The notes beneath the pieces are model-generated. The model had not been told where the DNA came from, made no database searches, and was given only the letters and a program-made list of their open reading frames with translations. Both the position numbers and the translations under genes were made by a program. Positions 6,111-12,274 of a stretch of DNA of 37,956 bases are shown here, in pieces. Positions within the stretch are counted from its first letter, which is position 1. Every line of letters starts with the position of its first letter. Source of the DNA: a virus; the IMG/VR virus record IMGVR_UViG_3300017932_000001, positions 1-37,956 of that record. The stretch is one strand, 5' to 3'.

Positions 6111-6586
6111 GCGTTGACGCTGGATGCGAACCGATCTGCATTGCTGGCGGTGTCTACCTCCTGGCCGACACCGTGTGCGACCTCGTGAAGGTCGGGATGT
6201 CCGAGTCGAGCGTAGAGAAGCGCGTCGCGGCGCTTGGGACGGCTAGCCCGCATCCGCTGGAACTGCTTGCGGTGGTGCGGACGTTAGACCCCGCAGGACT
6301 TGAGGCGGCGCTGCATCTCGAATTGCACGCGCTTCACGTGCGCGGCGAGTGGTACCGATGGTCGGCCGATGCCTCGGCAGTTGTCGAGCGCACTGTCGCG
6401 TCACACTTCAGCGCGCTTGGTGACGGCTACGTCGAGGTGACGCCGACCGGAATTGCCAAGGGCGTCACGTTGCACGACATTATGAGACAGACGCGGCACA
6501 AGAGCGAGCGGGTCGCGATGACCTACATCCGGCCCGCGACGGTGTTCGTGCGCAACCCGACCGATGGGCTGGGAGACGAAGAATGA
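6107..6586 (+). CDS. GIY-YIG-type (T5orf172/MUG113-like) protein with tyrosine-recombinase-like C-terminus (159 aa)
   Basis: Residues 16-31 (VYLLADTVCDLVKVGM) give the two halves of the GIY-YIG motif as degenerated in the T5orf172/MUG113 branch. 'RVAAL' (~39-43), 'LEAALHLELHALHVRGEWYR' (~65-84) and the conserved GEW follow as in that family, which has a predicted nuclease fold. Residues ~118-158 are unrelated to it: the stretch TLHDIMRQTRHKSERVAMTY, then IRPATVFVRNP, is what the end of a tyrosine integrase looks like, with the box histidine (H131) and the nucleophilic tyrosine (Y140) but none of the preceding Arg/Lys catalytic residues. The tail looks like an integrase remnant fused to the GIY-YIG domain. 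Confidence 0.75.
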   Translation: MSVDAGCEPICIAGGVYLLADTVCDLVKVGMSESSVEKRVAALGTASPHPLELLAVVRTLDPAGLEAALHLELHALHVRGEWYRWSADASAVVERTVASHFSALGDGYVEVTPTGIAKGVTLHDIMRQTRHKSERVAMTYIRPATVFVRNPTDGLGDEE

Positions 6587-6912
6587 GCCGCGGCGACCTC
6601 GTCATGGGCGGTCCGTGCCATCGCTCGCCGACGTGTACGAAGCCGGCCGGTCACTTTGGACCTTGCTCAGACCCTCGCGAGCTTGGCCGACGCCTCGCAG
6701 AGGAGCTTGCCAAGCTGCCACCCATTTGCGGAGTGCCGCTGGACCCACAACGCTCGTTTGAGCGATGCTCGCTCAAGCCTGGTCATCGAGGAAAGCACGG
6801 AAGGAGAACAGACAATGGGAAACTGGAACATCACCGTTCGAGGCGTCGGAAGTCACCACAACCGAAAGAACCGAAGCGACGCGAACCGCATGGCTGCCCG
6901 TTTTGTCCGTGA
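6583..6912 (+). CDS. Cys/His-rich protein with two GH-x2-C/H motifs (109 aa)
   Basis: Two similar units, GPCHRSPTCTKPAGHFGPC and, about 45 residues later, FERCSLKPGHRGKHG, share C-x(4-8)-C-x(3)-GH-x2-C/H spacing and suggest small metal-binding repeats. The ATG overlaps the stop of the GIY-YIG gene. The last ~33 codons overlap the next gene (6815) in another frame and become Arg/Lys/Pro-rich, so the functional part may end earlier. Not recognised as a family. Confidence 0.55.
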   Translation: MSRGDLVMGGPCHRSPTCTKPAGHFGPCSDPRELGRRLAEELAKLPPICGVPLDPQRSFERCSLKPGHRGKHGRRTDNGKLEHHRSRRRKSPQPKEPKRREPHGCPFCP

Positions 6913-7024
6913 GTTGAAAGCGGCCGGGCACTCGGTCATCTCAGCGAGCATCACGTACGGCGCAGAGCAGGACATCACCGAACCGTCGTCACCGGACTTC
7001 GACGAGGGATGGGACAAGGATTAG
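6815..7024 (+). CDS. Small conserved phage protein, 'GNWNI' type (69 aa)
   Basis: The start MGNWNITVRGVGSHHN, followed by ADRMAA-like and 'FVRELKAAGHSVISASITYG' segments, is a pattern I recognise from many phage and plasmid small proteins of unknown function. AAGGAG precedes the ATG at 6815 by 8 nt. It overlaps the end of the preceding Cys/His-rich gene by 98 bp in a different frame. Confidence 0.75.
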   Translation: MGNWNITVRGVGSHHNRKNRSDANRMAARFVRELKAAGHSVISASITYGAEQDITEPSSPDFDEGWDKD

Positions 7025-7087
7025 GTGTGGGTGCAATCGCCGTGACGCTGCGCGCAATGGGTCGAGACACGGAAGGAAGGTGAAGCG

Positions 7088-7363
7088 ATGACGACGAAAC
7101 GGAGCGGTGCTGACGAAGTACGGTTCGCCGTGCACAAGGGTGGCCGAATCACGCGACCGACGCTGGAGCGGCTACTTCACCTTCTCGAGGAGCGGACCAC
7201 CTACGAGGTGCACCTTGCCGTTGAGGTGCTCACACCGACGATGCTCAAGACGGTCGACAACGAGGAGGATGCTCTGGAGACGATTCGACGCCTCGAAGGC
7301 GCTCCGTTGTCTCAGCGACACAAGGTCAAGGGTGGGCTCGTGTCTGGAACGTCAACGAGGTGA
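7088..7363 (+). CDS. Hypothetical protein (91 aa), first gene of the cassette array
   Basis: The ATG is preceded by GGAAGGAAGG and the boundary motif at 7049. The sequence is mixed alpha/beta (VRFAVHKGGRITRPTLERLL ... TYEVHLAVEVLTPTML) without Cys clusters. The stop codon is part of the next boundary motif. Not recognised. Confidence 0.6.
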   Translation: MTTKRSGADEVRFAVHKGGRITRPTLERLLHLLEERTTYEVHLAVEVLTPTMLKTVDNEEDALETIRRLEGAPLSQRHKVKGGLVSGTSTR

Positions 7364-7390
7364 TGCGCGCAAACCTGAAAGGAGACGAGG

Positions 7391-7756
7391 GTGAGCCAGT
7401 TTGGAGACGGAGATACGGTCACGGTGTGGCGAGACTCCTGGCACCGGGCGCGCAAAGAGCACAAGTGCCGCGCGTGTCACGAGCCCATCGCCGTTGGGCA
7501 CCGCTATCACCTTACGTTCTACATCTTCGAGGGCGACGCGCACACGGTCAAACGGTGCGAGCGTTGTCAGACCATCTTCGAGCACCTGAGCGGTCGCATC
7601 AGCGCAGAGGGTGACTCCGAGGAGTTTTGCGACGAAGAGCTAAATTGCGGTCATACGTACCGGGAACGGTGGGAGGAGGAGGCGCCGCCGTGGCTGGCTG
7701 CGCTCGCGTTCTGGCGTCCCGGAGACCCGTTGCCCGAGCCTCCGAAGGTCGCCTGA
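7391..7756 (+). CDS. Zinc-ribbon-like small phage protein (121 aa)
   Basis: 'HKCRACHEPIAVGHRYH' and 'VKRCERCQTIFEHL' form a C-x2-C ... C-x2-C pair about 30 residues apart, a pattern frequent in phage accessory proteins ('RKEHKCRAC' class). A third partial cluster, CDEELNCGHTY, follows. The start is GTG after AAAGGAGA. Function unknown; a structural zinc site is inferred. Confidence 0.65.
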   Translation: MSQFGDGDTVTVWRDSWHRARKEHKCRACHEPIAVGHRYHLTFYIFEGDAHTVKRCERCQTIFEHLSGRISAEGDSEEFCDEELNCGHTYRERWEEEAPPWLAALAFWRPGDPLPEPPKVA

Positions 7757-7805
7757 TGTGTGGAAGAAAGCCGCGCGGCTGCGCGCAAGGGAGAGCTAGA
7801 CAATC

Positions 7806-8000
7806 ATGAGAACCGCGACCGTGTGTATTGATGTCAAGTCGCCCGACGAATGGGGCAACCTGATTCACAACCTCGCCCTGTCTGATGCGGTGAGCCGAGC
7901 ACACTTCGAGTTCGGGGAATACGCGACACTGGAGCTTGAGTTCGACGAGACGCTACACGTCGTGAGCGGTCGTGTGGTGCCGGTTGCATCCCCGAAGTGA
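7806..8000 (+). CDS. Hypothetical protein (64 aa)
   Basis: The ATG follows AGGGAGAGC and the boundary motif at 7780. The protein has alternating strands and helices (TATVCIDVKSPDEWGNLIHN ... YATLELEFDETLHVV) and no metal cluster. The last codons (ASPK, stop) and the following 15 bases are shared exactly with the gene ending at 9683. Not recognised. Confidence 0.6.
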   Translation: MRTATVCIDVKSPDEWGNLIHNLALSDAVSRAHFEFGEYATLELEFDETLHVVSGRVVPVASPK

Positions 8001-8045
8001 TGCGCGCGAGGGGCTTTAGGACAATGGCAAACGGAGGCGAGGTCG

Positions 8046-8231
8046 ATGGCCGTGCACGAATGTGAGATATGCGGCATGCAGTGCGACTGCGACGGCGAGG
8101 ACATGCAGAATCCTCAACCTGACGACTGCGTGCATCTAGGCCGCGACTGCGACGACGAGTACAGCGACTGCGACGACGAGTACAGCGACAACCCGACCGA
8201 TGGGCTCGGGGATGAGGAGCCGAGCAAGTGA
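8046..8231 (+). CDS. Cys/Asp-rich mini-protein with shared C-terminal tail (61 aa)
   Basis: It contains CEICGMQCDCDGED near the N-terminus, a 21-bp tandem duplication encoding two DCDDEYS units, and a C-terminal NPTDGLGDEEPSK that repeats the end of the GIY-YIG protein. The Cys and Asp content suggests metal binding. ATG 8046 is preceded by GGAGGCGAGG. The composition is unusual for the window. Function unknown. Confidence 0.6.
   Translation: MAVHECEICGMQCDCDGEDMQNPQPDDCVHLGRDCDDEYSDCDDEYSDNPTDGLGDEEPSK
8143..8184 (+). repeat. 21-bp perfect tandem duplication
   Basis: Two exact copies of a 21-bp unit beginning GCGACTGCGACGACGAG lie inside the gene at 8046-8231. They add seven residues (DCDDEYS) and keep the frame. 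Confidence 0.9.
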
Positions 8232-8575
8232 ACAAGCACCCTTGGGTTTGCGCTGAGCACGACGCGAGCGGGTACAACGAAACCGGCAAGTGCCCTTCAT
8301 GCTCTGCCAAGCCGCAACAGCCGTGGCCGCCGCTCGTGGCTCCAGGATGGCCTACGGCCGCAGACGTTCAGCGCGAGCGCGAGCGGAACTGGCAAGCCGT
8401 GCTCCTACTCCGGAAGGCCCTTCAAATGCTTCGTGGCGGCAACTGCTGCGATGGCGAGGACGCGACCATGAGCGACGAAAACAAGGCATTCCAGAAGGAG
8501 CTTGACGCGTACCTTGAGACCTTCGAGGAGCCGGAAAACGTGGACCCCGATTGGGGAAATGGTGTGCCAAGGTGA
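8228..8575 (+). CDS. Zinc-ribbon-like hypothetical protein (115 aa)
   Basis: GTG overlaps the previous stop (GTGA). The N-terminal 'VCAEHDASGYNETGKCPSC' gives a C-x2-H ... C-x2-C site. A helix follows (ERERNWQAVLLLRKALQMLR) and an acidic tail (FQKELDAYLETFEEPENVDP). It is the only array gene joined by overlap rather than by the boundary motif, so it may form one unit with its upstream neighbour. Not recognised. Confidence 0.6.
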   Translation: MNKHPWVCAEHDASGYNETGKCPSCSAKPQQPWPPLVAPGWPTAADVQRERERNWQAVLLLRKALQMLRGGNCCDGEDATMSDENKAFQKELDAYLETFEEPENVDPDWGNGVPR

Positions 8576-8632
8576 GGAACAACGGCGCGGGAGTGCGCGC
8601 AACCTCGATGCAAACGAAGGACAGGTGACGAC

Positions 8633-8917
8633 GTGGACGAATCGAGACGACTGGCGATGCGGCGAGCGCACACGAAGCACGGCATACATTGCACGTGTGG
8701 CAAGGTCGTATGGGGCAACGGTGGAAAGTACGTCCACCGCGAGATGCACGCACGTCGTAATGACGGGCACCACGGCGTCGTCGCCGACGTGTGGCGCTTT
8801 ATGTTTCCAGGGCACGATGGCCGAAAAGCGCGCAGTCCATCGATGACGTACGAGGAGGCGATTGCGGCTGAGCGGAAAGCGTGCGCAGAGCGCGTCAGCC
8901 AACGCGCCGCAATGTAG
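8633..8917 (+). CDS. Cys/His-containing hypothetical protein (94 aa)
   Basis: GTG start downstream of the 8594 boundary motif and GAAGGACAGG. The segment 'HGIHCTCGKVVWGNGGKYVH' followed by REMH gives C-x-C ... H-x3-H, a possible zinc finger. A helix rich in Glu/Ala (YEEAIAAERKACAERV) closes the protein. Function unknown. Confidence 0.6.
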   Translation: MDESRRLAMRRAHTKHGIHCTCGKVVWGNGGKYVHREMHARRNDGHHGVVADVWRFMFPGHDGRKARSPSMTYEEAIAAERKACAERVSQRAAM

Positions 8918-8966
8918 GGAAGATGTTCGATACGCTGCGCGCAACCCGAGAGGAGACACGCGAACC

Positions 8967-9167
8967 GTGAAGAAGTGCATCCGATGCGGCGCGAAGGTGT
9001 CCAGACCGGGCATCGAGTATTGCGAGGAGTGCTGCTACGACCTCTTGGGCGAAGAGGTAGAGGCACACCCGCTCGGTGGTCACCTTTGCGTGAACCTGCC
9101 GCACGGTTGCGACCAAGACCCGCTCGCGCATGAATGGTCGGGCAAGGTATCGAAGAAACGCGCTTAG
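8967..9167 (+). CDS. Zinc-ribbon-like mini-protein (66 aa)
   Basis: The GTG at 8967 follows GAGGAGAC and the 8936 boundary motif; upstream in-frame starts would run through the motif. 'KKCIRCGAKVSRPGIEYCEEC' has C-x2-C ... C-x2-C spacing, characteristic of a zinc ribbon. Cys and His residues in the second half (GGHLCVNLPHGC) could form another site. Function unknown. Confidence 0.65.
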   Translation: MKKCIRCGAKVSRPGIEYCEECCYDLLGEEVEAHPLGGHLCVNLPHGCDQDPLAHEWSGKVSKKRA

Positions 9168-9196
9168 CTGCGCGCATTGAGAGAGGAGACGAGCGA

Positions 9197-9460
9197 ATGG
9201 GAGACATACGGATAACCGGCTGCGACCACTGCGGCAAGCGTGTAGAAAACCCATACGCTGAGCGCGGATGGCTCCAGATCGCCGCTCGTGGCATCGAAGC
9301 GGTGTCAATCTCACGCTCCGTAGGGAGGATGGGGCCGACGTCGTACGAGACCGACTATTTACGGTCCGTGCGTGACTTCTGCGGCATCGCCTGCCTAATT
9401 GCTGCATTGGACCAGAAAGCCCGAGAGCGTGAGGACGAGTCGTTGAAAATCACGAAGTGA
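9197..9460 (+). CDS. Treble-clef-like zinc protein (87 aa)
   Basis: ATG 9197 follows AGAGAGGAGACGAGCGA and the 9169 motif. 'GCDHCGKRVENPYAERGW' near the N-terminus pairs with 'DFCGIACLIAAL' about 50 residues later, the C-x2-C ... C-x3-C arrangement of many small phage zinc proteins in which the last Cys begins a helix. Function unknown; DNA or RNA contact is possible. Confidence 0.65.
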   Translation: MGDIRITGCDHCGKRVENPYAERGWLQIAARGIEAVSISRSVGRMGPTSYETDYLRSVRDFCGIACLIAALDQKAREREDESLKITK

Positions 9461-9485
9461 TGCGCGCGACCCGGGAGAGAATGCC

Positions 9486-9683
9486 GTGAACAAGCCGACG
9501 TGGACGGAAAAGGAAGTTGTCATCTGGCATCAGCTAGAACCTGGGGCGAGCGCCGAGACTCTCATGCGTCGTGCGGGGTATGGCGGGCGCAAGGGGCGCC
9601 GGGCGATACGTAGGCTCAATGTGATGCCTCGGACCGTGGCGCGCATAGGTATCGCGATGATGTCGGAAGCATCCCCGAAGTGA
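9486..9683 (+). CDS. Possible helix-turn-helix mini-protein (65 aa)
   Basis: GTG start after GGGAGAGAATGCC and the 9461 motif. 'WTEKEVVIWHQLEPGASAET' followed by LMRRAGYGGRKGRRAIRRL resembles the recognition part of a MerR/sigma-like helix-turn-helix ('a...l.r.gysgRk...ai..l'). The C-terminal ASPK and its flanking bases are identical to those at 7986-8007. A regulatory role is inferred weakly. Confidence 0.55.
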   Translation: MNKPTWTEKEVVIWHQLEPGASAETLMRRAGYGGRKGRRAIRRLNVMPRTVARIGIAMMSEASPK

Positions 9684-9703
9684 TGCGCGCAAGGGAGACG
9701 AAA

Positions 9704-9910
9704 ATGCCAGAATCAAGCTGCCCCGTCTGCCGCGGTGAGGCCGACCCCGTGAAGCTCTCCCTACAGAGCTTATGCGAGGCGCATCTCGCGAAGGTGCAGC
9801 CACTCTCCGAGGAGCAAGTCAAAGCTGCGCTCGAAGAGGGGCTACGCGCACGAGCGGAGGCCATCGCCGCCACGCCCGCTGTTGTACCGCCGCGTGGGTT
9901 CTTTCGATGA
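9704..9910 (+). CDS. Zinc-binding mini-protein (68 aa)
   Basis: ATG 9704 follows AAGGGAGACG and the last boundary motif (9684). 'SCPVCRGEADPVKLSLQSLC' then EAHL gives C-x2-C ... C-x2-H. A long Glu/Ala-rich helix follows (EEQVKAALEEGLRARAEAIA). Function unknown. Confidence 0.6.
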   Translation: MPESSCPVCRGEADPVKLSLQSLCEAHLAKVQPLSEEQVKAALEEGLRARAEAIAATPAVVPPRGFFR

Positions 9911-10061
9911 TATCGTCGCAGCAAGCCACCTGCGAGGGAGCGGGATCGCGTTCGAAGGTCACCGGCCTGATAAGCCGTGCCATGGCGCAGAACGTCTCTC
10001 GCTTGCCTTGCGCAGCATCGACGACAGGCCGGCTGAGTTATTTACCGATGTGGCGCTGTAG
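9894..10061 (+). CDS. Possible small protein (55 aa) at the end of the array
   Basis: A GTG start inside the end of the previous gene, in another frame, begins VGSFDDIVAASHLRGSGIAF; the protein ends with an 'ERLSLALRSIDDRPAELFTDVAL' segment of natural-looking composition. No clear ribosome-binding site was seen. Other frames in 9911-10115 read less well. It converges on the lysis block. Confidence 0.4.
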   Translation: MGSFDDIVAASHLRGSGIAFEGHRPDKPCHGAERLSLALRSIDDRPAELFTDVAL

Positions 10062-10080
10062 TCAGGATCGGCCTGACGAT

Positions 10081-10093
10081 GCCCCCGCGGGGC
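10081..10093. terminator. GC-rich hairpin between convergent transcripts
   Basis: GCCCC-CGC-GGGGC forms a 5-bp stem in the 54-bp gap between the end of the array (10061) and the end of the GH25 gene (10116). No U-tract follows on either strand, so intrinsic termination is doubtful. Confidence 0.25.
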
Positions 10094-10115
10094 GACCAGA
10101 CGCCAACGAAGTAGG

Positions 10116-10799
10116 CTACAGCGCGTCTCCCGCGCACCACGCGGCGAGCGAGTCGGCGGTGCCCATGAAGACGTCCGTATCGCACCGCGCGCCGTTGGGG
10201 AGCTTGTAAAACGACCCGCCCGACGTCTGCCAAAGCGTCGCCTCTGGCCACGGGGCGAGGACGGTCGGGGCGTCGCCATCCTTCGGCCAAGCAAGCGGGC
10301 TGCGGTAGTCCGCGAGCCAGAGCTTGTAGGCCGCGAAGTCCGCGCGATGCCCGGCGCCGATCGCCATGATGAAGCTCGGATAGCTGTAAAATATCGGTCT
10401 GCAGCCCCAAAGCGACGTTGCGGCGTCGAGGTACGCAAGCGCCCAGTCGCAGAGCTGCGTCGGGGTGCAGTTCTGCGTGGCCCACTTGTCAGGGTCGGGC
10501 CACTCGAAGTCGAGCGATGGGGCCAGTTCGCCAGCATCGCCACCGAGGCCGCCCGAGGCTTGGAAGTGGAGGCCGGCCTGCACCTTCGGGTCATTGCTAG
10601 GCAAGGGGTGCGCGAAGTTGTAGCAGCCGACGATGAGGCCCCCGGCGTGCGCGCTATCGCGGTTCGCGATGAAGTCGACGTCTTGCAGGTTGGAGTGGCC
10701 CTCGGCGCACTTGACGATCGCGAACCGCATCGCGTCGGCGGGCGGGAGCTTGAGGTCCGGGCGGCCCTGATAGGAGCTGAGGTCGAGGCCGCGGATCAT
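10116..10799 (-). CDS. GH25-type muramidase, endolysin (227 aa)
   Basis: The protein begins MIRGLDLSSYQGRPDL, the GH25 start with the first catalytic-site Asp (D6). 'AIVKCAEG' (~27-34), 'GGLIVGCYNFAHP' (~53-65) and 'LAPSLDFEW' (~92-100, with the D-x-E pair D97/E99) follow in family order, ending with a 'LWQTSGG' strand. The enzyme would cleave the beta-1,4 bond between N-acetylmuramic acid and N-acetylglucosamine. No signal peptide is seen, so it would need the holins for release. It is the last gene of the minus-strand operon, with an ATGA overlap to the transglycosylase-like gene. Confidence 0.88.
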   Translation of the reverse strand: MIRGLDLSSYQGRPDLKLPPADAMRFAIVKCAEGHSNLQDVDFIANRDSAHAGGLIVGCYNFAHPLPSNDPKVQAGLHFQASGGLGGDAGELAPSLDFEWPDPDKWATQNCTPTQLCDWALAYLDAATSLWGCRPIFYSYPSFIMAIGAGHRADFAAYKLWLADYRSPLAWPKDGDAPTVLAPWPEATLWQTSGGSFYKLPNGARCDTDVFMGTADSLAAWCAGDAL

Positions 10800-11242
10800 G
10801 GCAGCCGCCTCACGTAGTTGCGGCTCGTCACGACGCGGTAGCCGTCCTTTGCCGCAACCTCGCTGAGCATCCTCGCCTCGAAGGCCCGCTCCTCTGCCAG
10901 CCGCCTCGCCCTGCCGCACCGTCCCGAAGCGAGCCCGGTGAGATCGCCGCACTTGGCCAGGCTCCAGGCCCGGAGGCGCACCCAATACCGCACCCGCTCG
11001 GCAGCAGGCACCGCGCACGGGGTCTGGAGCTCGCCGCACGATTGGCCGGCCCTGGCGTCGGCGCTGTACGGGTGCGGCGCGCGCTGCCAGCCTGATTCGG
11101 CCTCCAGGTACACGGCGCCGTCCGCCACGCACGCCAAGTCCTCCCCGCACGCCGCCGCCAGGCTGAGCGCGATAGAGCGGGCCTCGCTGGAGTGGTGGCC
11201 GAGGAGCGTCGCCAAGCTCAGGGCCAACGCGCTAGGGGTCAT
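10796..11242 (-). CDS. Lytic-transglycosylase-like protein (148 aa)
   Basis: A hydrophobic start (MTPSALALSLATLLGHHSSE) is followed by 'DGAVYLEAESGWQRAPHPYS' and 'GQSCGELQTPCA'. The E-S-G after a helix, and the later G-E-L-Q, parallel the SLT/lysozyme-like fold, where the Glu of 'ESG' is catalytic (E49 here) and 'GLMQ' shapes the groove. The match is partial, so this is a moderate call. Three Cys pairs suggest an exported, disulfide-bonded protein. It overlaps the GH25 gene (ATGA) and the upstream lipoprotein gene by 11 bp. Confidence 0.55.
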   Translation of the reverse strand: MTPSALALSLATLLGHHSSEARSIALSLAAACGEDLACVADGAVYLEAESGWQRAPHPYSADARAGQSCGELQTPCAVPAAERVRYWVRLRAWSLAKCGDLTGLASGRCGRARRLAEERAFEARMLSEVAAKDGYRVVTSRNYVRRLP

Positions 11243-11462
11243 GGCACGGCACCTGTACCGCCTGCCCGTCCGGCCCACGAATGAGCCGGCTCGGCCCGAT
11301 GAGTTGGTCCGTTTGACAGGGCGTGCGGCCCCCATCGCCCGCGTCGAATGGTGGCGGCGTGACCGGCGAGGGGCAGCCGGCGCACATGGCCACACAAATC
11401 GATATGGCGAGACAAGTGAAAACGGGAGACGGCCACATAGAAACAGGTCGATACAACCTCAT
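11232..11462 (-). CDS. Small lipoprotein, possible outer-membrane spanin-like (76 aa)
   Basis: A hydrophobic segment (FTCLAISICVAMCAGCPSPV) ends in MCAGC, a plausible lipobox with C at about residue 27, followed by a Pro/Asp/Gly-rich linker (PPPFDAGDGG) and a short Cys-containing domain. Size and location in a lysis operon resemble an Rz1-like o-spanin, but no partner i-spanin with a coiled coil was found. The start is fixed by an ATGA overlap with the papain-like gene. Confidence 0.6.
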   Translation of the reverse strand: MRLYRPVSMWPSPVFTCLAISICVAMCAGCPSPVTPPPFDAGDGGRTPCQTDQLIGPSRLIRGPDGQAVQVPCHDP

Positions 11463-12274
11463 GTCGTCACCGCGGGGAAAGGCCAAAGCTCCCAGCACGC
11501 GAGGAGCCACGCCGTCGACGCCCAGCACCCGCCGCCGTCGCACCAATTCGAGCCCCACGAGTTTTCGACGCGGAACTCGAGGCTGCCATCAGCCGCGGTG
11601 CGGTATCCCGAGATATACATCGCGTGTCCGCCGCCGTTCGGGTCGGATGCGTTCGGCGGCTGCGCAACCTGCCCGGCTGTCAGCGCCTCGAACGCAGAGT
11701 CGACGAAGCAGCCGAGCCATACGGGAATGCCGGCCGAGATGCACGCCGCGACGGTCTGCGGCGCATTGCTGTCGACCGCAATGGCGTACTCGCCGCTGAC
11801 GAGCGTATGGCCCGCGACTTCGAGCTGCGACACGTCCGGCTCCGGGAATGGCACGCCAGGCACGTCGTCCGGCACGTCGGACCAGCCGTTGCGGCCGGCA
11901 ATCTGCGTCCCCATCGGTGCGAGCCCCCACTTTCGGAGCGCATCGGAAACGGTCTGGAGCTCGGCACCTGTGTCGCTTAGTGTCGGCAGCGTATCGCCGG
12001 GCGGCGTCAGCTCGGCCCGCACGTCGCCGTACGTGCACGAGGCAAGGCAGAGAGGGGAGCCGATGCCTGGCTTGTGGATGGCGCAGCACCCGACCGCCGA
12101 ATGCTCGGCGCAACACTCGCTTTCGCCCTGGTCGGCGTGGGACGATACGGGGATCTGACACGATGCCGCCAGCGCTGCCCCGAGCGCTGCCTTGATGAGC
12201 GGATGCGATGCGGCTGCCAGCCGGTGCGCGACCTTGTGAGGTGTCGACCGCTTTAGGCCCTTACGGCGCGGCAT
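11459..12274 (-). CDS. Papain-like (C1-type) cysteine protease, exported (271 aa)
   Basis: The catalytic elements appear in the papain order: 'ADQGESECCAEHSAVG' (~47-62) supplies the oxyanion Gln and the nucleophile Cys (C54 or C55), 'GGGHAMYISGYR' the His (H217), and 'VENSWGSNW' the Asn (N238). The 'GAELQTVSDALRKWGLAPM' helix also matches the C1 fold. Residues ~20-40 form a hydrophobic export or anchor segment. Phage lysis blocks rarely contain a C1 protease; it may attack peptide parts of the envelope or host surface proteins. The substrate is unknown. Confidence 0.75.
   Translation of the reverse strand: MPRRKGLKRSTPHKVAHRLAAASHPLIKAALGAALAASCQIPVSSHADQGESECCAEHSAVGCCAIHKPGIGSPLCLASCTYGDVRAELTPPGDTLPTLSDTGAELQTVSDALRKWGLAPMGTQIAGRNGWSDVPDDVPGVPFPEPDVSQLEVAGHTLVSGEYAIAVDSNAPQTVAACISAGIPVWLGCFVDSAFEALTAGQVAQPPNASDPNGGGHAMYISGYRTAADGSLEFRVENSWGSNWCDGGGCWASTAWLLACWELWPFPAVTT

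Larger units (their letters stand above)
7049..9692 (+). repeat. Nine dispersed intergenic copies of TGCGCGCAA-type boundary motif
   Basis: The palindromic core TGCGCGCA, or a one-base variant, occurs before each of nine consecutive start regions at 7049, 7364, 7780, 8001, 8594, 8936, 9169, 9461 and 9684. Four copies (7361, 7998, 9458, 9681) extend to TGATGCGCGC, in which TGA is the stop codon of the upstream gene. Most copies are followed within 5-30 nt by a purine-rich ribosome-binding site (GGGAGA, GGAGA, GGAAGG) and then the start codon. The motif therefore marks the joints between small genes. Confidence 0.9.

Noticed and set aside
8422-9294. 290-codon minus-strand ORF across the cassette array
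   Set aside because: It covers several coupled plus-strand genes with ribosome-binding sites; its Ser/Arg/Pro-rich sequence is typical of an antisense frame in GC-rich DNA.
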